Notes under the pieces: generated by a model
Database searches by the model: none
What the model was told of the DNA's origin: nothing
Seen by the model: the letters and a program-made list of their open reading frames with translations, nothing else
Program-made: the position numbers and the translations under genes
Assembly: GCA_963733905.1 (NCBI GenBank)
Contig: CAVTEU010000013.1
Span: forward strand, 1-64,000
Reading direction: 5' to 3'
DNA from: DATADW01 sp963733905
Lineage (GTDB): Bacteria > Actinomycetota > Acidimicrobiia > Spongiisociales > DATADW01
DNA length: 64,000 bases
In this document: positions 58,482 through 64,000 of the stretch, piece after piece
Layout: every line of letters begins with the position of its first letter
Position numbering within the stretch: position 1 is the stretch's first letter

Positions 58482-60810
58482 CGTGCCACCCTCCGCCGCC
58501 GCCAGACGAGCCCCCAGGCGGCAAGGCCGGCGATCCCGACGGCGCTGAGGACCAACCCTGACGTCTCCACCCACGTGTTGCGAAACTCGAGCACGACCTC
58601 TTCCTGGGTCGGCACCACCACCATCAACGAGGGTGCGGCCCGCCATGGCCCCTCGGCACCTTGGGCCGTCCAGTTGGGGAAGTAGGAGACCTTGACCATG
58701 TGGGGCACTCCGACAGCGGTCGTCCGGAAACTGATCCGCTCGTCGTCGATCACGACGTCGGACACCTCACCACCGCCGGTGATCGGCGTGGCGGCGCGTT
58801 CGTCCAGATTGGTGATCCGCGGCCATTCCGCCGGCCCCTCGGACACCACCCACTGGTCCATGGTCCCGATGTCGTCGTACCAGTTGAGGGCGAACTCCTC
58901 GAAGGTCGGCGCAGCGGCAGCCTCGGTCCCCTGGGCCGAGAGCAGCCCACCCTCCGGTTCCTCGTACACCGACGGAACGTTGGTGGCCACATCGACCAGC
59001 GACGACGGGGGCAATTCGAAGATCTTGAACGGCGCGGTCTCGGCCACCAGCCTCATTCCCTCGGTCTGTTCTGCCTCGGCGGCCGCCTCCTCTGTGAACG
59101 ACACGTAGTAGCGGACCCCGTAGATCCCCAAGTGCTCGACGCCTCGCTCGAAGTCGAAGGTGTGGTAGTTGAGCCCGGGAATCGGGTTGGACGGCTTGTA
59201 GCTCATCTCGGCATGGTTGAGGAAGTGGAAGGGGGTGGTGATCGACGACTCGAAGAAGAGGCCCTCCATGGAGGGGTGCGTCCACTCGGTCCAGTAAGGG
59301 AAGAGCATGGGTGACATCGGTGTGCCGTAGCGCTCCAGCTCCCCGTTCGCCTCCCACTGCACCCTCCCCGACGGAAGCGAGTCCATCACCTGCATCAGTT
59401 GCTCGTACTCGGGCCATCCCTCTTTGGCCTCATACCCCGAGTAGTTCCAGCGCGCCCACCCATTGACATAGCTCACCCCGGCGAGACCCCCGCCGATTAG
59501 CAGCACGACGGTGGCGATGGTCAGAACGGGCCGGACCGACACCCGTCGGTGGCATGGCGAACGACCCGATGAGGGCGAGGATGAAGGGAATGGGCGCCAC
59601 CCAGCGGGCCCAAACGGGCAGGGCGTCGGCGGTGGCGGTGACGATGAACGCCGCGGCGGCCCCGACGGCCAGGAGCGCCCGGGGCCACCACGCCGACATC
59701 CGCTCGGGGAGGCGCCGCAGCAGGGCGTCGCCTGCCAACCCAACGGCCAACCCGGCGAACAGGTAGAGCCCGAAGAACCAGTAAGGCAGAAGCCTCCCGT
59801 TCCACAGCTTCCAGCGGTCCCCCAACGCGGGGACCAGGTCGGGGAGGACCACGGGGATCCAGAAGTAGACCAGCGGAATCAGCGTCGCCACCACGGCCGG
59901 AACCACCCGCGCCGTGCGGCGGAGGGACCAGATGACCCCGACGATGGCGAGAGGGATCACCAGCCAGGCGTCCACCGGGAACAGGTCCGACCAGCGGCTC
60001 AGCGGGGTCCACGCCATGTCCGAGGTGAGACCGATCCGCATGACCAGCGGCAATGCCCAGAAGGCGGCGATGAAGAAGCCCCAGATCCACACGGTCATCG
60101 CCCGCCCCGTGCCTCTCCTCCACAGCAGGACGGGGATCGAGGCGATGAGCACCACCAGGGTGGTCAGGACGTGGCACAGGGCGGTGGCCGCCAAGGCGGC
60201 CGCCGCCCAGGGGAGAAACCGTCGGTCGTCCTTGACCGCCTTGACCAGCAGCCCCAGGTAGACCAGCGAGAGGGCGAACGACCACGAGTAGGAGAACTCC
60301 CCGGCGAGGGTGGAGGCGATGTTCCCCCCGTAGATGGTGTAGCTCTCCATGAAGACGAATGCGCCGCCCGCCGCCGCCGCCACTGTCGCCACCGTCCGGC
60401 TGAAACGCATGGACCTTGCGAAGAAGTAGGTAGCGGGGGCCATCGCCAGCAGCCCCATGACGGTCACCAGCTTGAAGGCCACCCCGTAGGGAAGGAGCAC
60501 ATCGAGGGCGACTATCACCAGCGAAGGGAGCGGGAAGTAGAAGTAGAAGATCGGGAACCCGGCGAACCAGGAGTTCGACCAACCGAGCACCTTGCCTTCG
60601 GGAAGGAGCACGTCGCGCAGAAATGCCGGGCCGAGCACGTGTGCCCCCATGTCACCGCCCGGACGGCGTGTTCGCCACCACCAGCAACTGGGGCTGAAGC
60701 ACCGCCAGGACCAGGAGGCTGGTGATGGTGATACCGACGATCGCCACCCAACGCGGCGCCGGGTCGGCAGGCGCCGGAGCCGCGGCTAGCTCGGGGACGG
60801 GGGTGCGCAT
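58478..60810 (-). CDS. Large multi-spanning membrane protein with extracellular domain (two frame breaks)
   Basis: This is a product of about 776 residues. After a short N-terminal tail, roughly 11 membrane helices run to about residue 420 (for example LLAMAPATYFFARSM, VLTTLVVLIASIPVLLW, PLVYFWIPVVLPDLVP). A large extracellular domain of about 320 residues with an Asp/Glu-rich surface and one C-terminal helix (LVLSAVGIAGLAAWGLVW) follow. The early FPIFYFYFPLPSL segment recalls GT-C-type or YfhO-like proteins, but no catalytic motif is certain. Breaks lie near 59550 and 60655. Confidence 0.75.
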
Positions 60811-60956
60811 GGCGGGAAGTGTAAGTGTGGGCCGGGTCAACGAGGTCTGTACTGGCTGTTAACGATTTGGCAGAAGTGGTGTGCCGTGTGGGGGTGGCCC
60901 GCAGGCGCTGGTTCGTTGATCGGCGTCCTGTGCGGAGAACTGAACGGGCAGAGCAA

Positions 60957-61220
60957 TCAGTCCTCGTCGAGCAGCTTCCCTATGTACCTGGTGCGCCGCC
61001 TCCCCTCCTCCTGCCAGTAGGCGTACCAGTAGGGGCCGTGCGGGCACCGGGTGCACCCCGCCTTGCCGCAACGGATGAATCTCCTCCGCAGTCGAACCTC
61101 GGTGTCGGGGACCGATCTACCCGTCCCTTCGAGCCGGGCCCTGGCAAGGATCAAGAGACGGCGCAACTCGTGCTCGTCCAGCTCGCGCACCGCATCGAGC
61201 AGATCCCGGTCGAGGCTCAT
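60957..61220 (-). CDS. Small zinc-ribbon-like protein (DUF6788-like)
   Basis: This intact 87-residue protein has a helical N-terminal half (DLLDAVRELDEHELRRLLIL) and a conserved cysteine segment RRFIRCGKAGCTRCPHGPYW (20 residues) ending in RYIGKLL. The CGK.GC..CPHGPYWY pattern is shared by small proteins of unknown function; I recall it as DUF6788. It lies 15 bp after the DUF3499 gene. Confidence 0.6.
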   Translation of the reverse strand: MSLDRDLLDAVRELDEHELRRLLILARARLEGTGRSVPDTEVRLRRRFIRCGKAGCTRCPHGPYWYAYWQEEGRRRTRYIGKLLDED

Positions 61221-61235
61221 TGGATGAGCCTCGAC

Positions 61236-61457
61236 TCAGGCCACTTCGAGCGGAGCGAACAGCCGGGGGGAATGCCTGTGGTCGGCCAGGGTCCACCCCA
61301 GGGGTGGGCTGAACCGATCGGCATGACGATGGCACAAGGCGTACCCCGCGCCCGGTTCGGGCGGCTCCACCAGGTCCTCGAGCCACACCTCGGAGGCGGC
61401 GTAGTGGTAGCCCATGACGGCGCCTGCCGGGCTGCCACACCGTGTGCACTTGAGCAT
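61236..61457 (-). CDS. DUF3499 family protein
   Basis: This 73-residue protein has a CxxC start (MLKCTRCGSPAGAVMGYHYA), a VWLEDLVEP strand, and GYALCHRHADRFSPPLGWTL. These are the features of actinobacterial DUF3499 (for example Rv3258c, next to manB). The conserved Cys/His suggest a small zinc-binding protein of unknown role. Confidence 0.88.
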   Translation of the reverse strand: MLKCTRCGSPAGAVMGYHYAASEVWLEDLVEPPEPGAGYALCHRHADRFSPPLGWTLADHRHSPRLFAPLEVA

Positions 61458-61519
61458 GGTGCGTCAAGGTACGCATCGGAGAGGAAACGGGCAAGGACCG
61501 TTGCTGTTCACGGTCGGCG

Positions 61520-61894
61520 TCACCGACCCGTGGCAACACGCTGGGCGGCACGACGGAGACGTCCAGGGTTGGGCGAGCCCTCCGCCCACCAAGCCAGTCC
61601 TCCTCGCCCGATCACCGCCACCAGAGGCACCGCTTTGACGCCGGCACTGGTGAACGTATCGGGGTCGTCCTCCCAGACCACGACGCGGTAGTCGTCGCCG
61701 ACCGCCGCCTTGACCGCGGTCTCGGCCGAGGCACATGTGTCACAACCACGCGATGCGAAGACCACGACCCCGGGCGCCATCCCGTCAACCCGTGGGCGGG
61801 CCGGTCGCGGACGACGCGACAGCAGCAGGCCGACGGCTACAGCAAGCAGACCGACCAGGACGATCAGGCCGAGGCGCGCCAGCGGGTCATCCAT
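61520..61894 (-). CDS. Membrane-anchored thioredoxin-like protein
   Basis: This 124-residue protein has an N-terminal membrane helix (LGLIVLVGLLAVAVGLLL) and a small thioredoxin-fold domain with the redox pair CDTC (VVVFASRGCDTC) and the cis-Pro-like KAVPLVAVIG. It is probably an extracytoplasmic or membrane-face thiol protein. Its start overlaps the stop of the DUF5719 gene. Confidence 0.82.
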   Translation of the reverse strand: MDDPLARLGLIVLVGLLAVAVGLLLSRRPRPARPRVDGMAPGVVVFASRGCDTCASAETAVKAAVGDDYRVVVWEDDPDTFTSAGVKAVPLVAVIGRGGLAWWAEGSPNPGRLRRAAQRVATGR

Positions 61895-63189
61895 CGATGG
61901 GGAGCCCGGTCGTGGCCGCCAGGTACCCGCCTGCCACCACGCTCCACCCCACCGAAACCGGACCGGTCGACTCCACCAGCAGGCCGCGGCCGGTGGCGCG
62001 GTCGACTTCGATCACCCGCCGCGCCCCGGGCTTGACCCGGTTCGTTCCGCTGACATCGCCGCCGCCCAGCGCACGGAACATGACCTCGACCGGCTCCGGG
62101 CCGGTGTTCATGATCCAGAGCTGCCGGGTCGCCTCGCTCTGGGGTATCCCCGGCAGCAGCCAAGTCGAGCTCTGCACCGCGGTGCCCGTAGCGACGCTCT
62201 GACCCTTGCCCGGCTCGCTGACGACCACGGCCGCCCCGATGTCGGTGGTGGCGGTCACCCGGATCCCGAACATCTCGGTCTCGGTGAAGATCCGGCGGAG
62301 CGGGATGCGCACCTGACCGGAGGCATCGATCTCCCCCTCGAGCACCGTCGGAGTTCCACCCTCCTCGGTTGCGACGTCCACCGTGTAGCCAACCGCGAGT
62401 GGGTGAATCGGTCACGAGGACCAACCAGGCGTGCTGACCCTCCTCGGTCCGAGTCACTGGAAGCTCGACCGTACGGCTCCCCGCCGTCCCGCTCCATACG
62501 GCGAGGTCGCCCTCGCCAACCTGGGTCATTGCAGGGATGACATGACCTTCAACCGGCTGGACGACGACCGAGAGCGAGTCTCGAAACTCGAAGGTGGAGG
62601 ACAGGTCCACCGACCGGGTGGACCGGGCGGGCACGGCGAAACTCTCCAGGGCGGCGTCGGCCTCCACCCCGAGGTTGCTCGAGGCCCGCACCGACACAAC
62701 CGCGTCGCTGGGGAACGGGTTGGCGAGGTGCAGTTCCAGCGTCTGGCCGGGTTCGGTCGATCCGCCCGGCAGGTACCAGACGTCGGGCAGGCTCACCGGG
62801 CAAGTGTCGGCGGCCATCGAGCCTTCACCGTGGGGCAGCACCGAGGAGGCTGCAGACTCGCTCGGTACCTCGACGACCGCCGATACGACACCAGACAACG
62901 GCACGTCGGTGGGATCGACCTGTCCACCGCCAGCCACGAGCCGGGTCTTGGTGGTCGCGGCAACATCCCCGACCAGCGGCCAGGAGACGCTGGCGGTCTT
63001 CGCCCCCGGCGCTACGACATTGATGGAGGTGTTCAACGAGTCGGTGGCCACGACAAACGGGCAGACCGCCTGGTCCTGACGATCTATCACCGGCGTGGCT
63101 TCGATGGCCGGCTCGGTGCCTGCTCCTGGGAGAGCCCATGCAGCCGCCGCCAAGGCGAGGATTGCGATCAGAGACAGCGAACGTCTCAT
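61887..63189 (-). CDS. Exported DUF5719 family protein (one frame break)
   Basis: A signal peptide (SLSLIAILALAAAAWALPGA) is followed by about 410 residues of beta-rich extracellular sequence: TLELHLANPFPSDAVVSV, FAVPARSTRSVDLS, WLLPGIPQSEATRQLWIMN (19 residues) and a C-terminal GPVSVGWSVVAGGYLA. This is the DUF5719 pattern of actinobacterial envelope loci, where it follows a large membrane glycosyltransferase, as here. The frame breaks near 62400. The start overlaps the upstream stop. Confidence 0.85.
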
Positions 63190-64000
63190 CGGCCACCCCC
63201 TACCGGCTCGGGGACAGGCTCGCTGTCGGGTTGCGGTTCTGGAAGACCGGGTTCGTTCCGCCGCCCGTTGGCGCCACCACCCCAGAGCGCGATGACCGCG
63301 CAGGCCACGACGACCGCTGCGGCCAGGATGGCGAGAGCACGGCGAACTGAGTCCTGGGCGAACTCGGCTGAGCCGTCGGGCGCAGCCACCTCGTTGCGCC
63401 ACCCTGCCTCGGACCAGTCCTCGCCCCAACGAGGGTCGGCGTTCTCCGCCACGACCACGCGACCCTCGGGCTGCGCCGCACCGGTGTAGCGCGGTGGATC
63501 GAACCTCCAGGCCCGCCCATCGAGGGTGGCGGCACGAGGGCTGGATTCCTCGTTCTGATAGGCGGCTAGGTCCTCGGCAAGGTTGAGTGGTGCCATGTCG
63601 AGCTGGGTCCGGAATCCCTCGGAGAGGATCGCCGGGCTCATGAAAACCACCCAGCGGATCCCGAAGGGCGCAAGCGCCGCCCCAGGGCGGAGGATGCGGC
63701 CCTGCTCGATCCCGGCGAGCACGGCGGCCAGCTCGTCGTCGCCAGGCAGCGGTGCGGCCAGCCATGCCTCGTCGATGGTGGGGAGCGGGGCAGAGACGAC
63801 GCGGTATGAATAGCCGGACGGCGATAGCCTGGATTCGCCGGGAATGTCGGCGGGGTCGCCGACGAGGAGGATCCGGTCGGGCCCGTGGGGCTCCGAGAGG
63901 GTCTCGGTGAACTCGAGTGCCTCGGTCAGCCGGTCCGGCGGGAGGCCCAACCTCCCGTCCACCATCACCAGCAGGACGCTCGACGCAACCACCAACCCGG
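63186..64000 (-). CDS. C-terminal part of a large membrane protein (partial)
   Basis: The frame is open to the window edge, so only the last ~270 residues are visible. They form a globular extracellular stretch (RILLVGDPADIPG, VVFMSPAILSEGFRTQLD, WRFDPPRYTG) followed by one C-terminal membrane helix (ILAAAVVVACAVIALWGGG) and a Pro/Glu-rich tail. In related actinobacterial loci the gene before DUF5719 is a very large membrane glycosyltransferase; this fits but the catalytic domain is outside the window. Confidence 0.6.
   Translation of the reverse strand, partial: GLVVASSVLLVMVDGRLGLPPDRLTEALEFTETLSEPHGPDRILLVGDPADIPGESRLSPSGYSYRVVSAPLPTIDEAWLAAPLPGDDELAAVLAGIEQGRILRPGAALAPFGIRWVVFMSPAILSEGFRTQLDMAPLNLAEDLAAYQNEESSPRAATLDGRAWRFDPPRYTGAAQPEGRVVVAENADPRWGEDWSEAGWRNEVAAPDGSAEFAQDSVRRALAILAAAVVVACAVIALWGGGANGRRNEPGLPEPQPDSEPVPEPVGGGR

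Overview
The window is very GC-rich bacterial DNA packed with actinobacterial housekeeping genes. Diagnostic features are CysM with the sulfur carrier CysO and the protease Mec, DUF3499, DUF5719, ManB, a long ribosome hibernation factor, and S-layer-like repeats of the 'aGIT.GC....FCP..vTRGQMA' type. A lineage near class Acidimicrobiia is the best guess, made by inference without any database search.

Layout. 1-1.1 kb: tRNA-Ala, rsfS, nadD. 1.2-12.8 kb: an accessory stretch with a catalytically degenerate M23 protein, two tandem GAPDH-like genes (the first without the catalytic Cys), an orphan CoxL-like molybdoenzyme, a thiolase / CoA-transferase / degenerate SDR / SDR cassette, a MaoC-like hydratase, and a MoxR plus VWA pair. 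12.8-17.0 kb: proA, proB, obgE, rpmA, rplU. 17.1-25.2 kb: RNase E/G, thymidine kinase and the rod-shape operon mreBCD-mrdA-rodA. 25.4-31.5 kb: ndk, folC, an LPXTG wall protein, clpX, clpP, tig. 31.5-33.0 kb: six tRNAs around an HTH protein. 33.0-38.3 kb: DUF664, rdgB, rph, an MBL phosphodiesterase-like gene, cysM, cysO, mec, pdxH, DUF983. 38.3-42.1 kb: acyl-CoA dehydrogenase, a QEGLA metallopeptidase-like gene, DUF445. 42.2-49.1 kb: tmRNA, an SLH-CapA protein, smpB, an M23 hydrolase, ftsX, ftsE, and prfB with a programmed frameshift. 49.1-53.1 kb: secA, hpf, comF. 53.2-64 kb: ahcY, an SIS-domain isomerase, a Trm112-like protein, manB, glycosyltransferase and GtrA genes, large membrane proteins, DUF3499, a thioredoxin-like protein and DUF5719.

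Most genes lie on the minus strand in long, overlapping, translationally coupled runs. The accessory stretch sits between proA and nadD, genes that are normally neighbours in actinobacteria, so it looks like an insertion into a conserved block.

Caution on sequence quality: roughly 45 single-base frame breaks occur in otherwise well-conserved genes, including obgE, rplU, secA, prfB, folC and rodA. Nearly all are one extra base, often in a short homopolymer, so they look like uncorrected sequencing insertions rather than pseudogenes. These genes are annotated over their full span and the breaks are noted. The UGA at codon 26 of prfB is different: it is a genuine recoding site.
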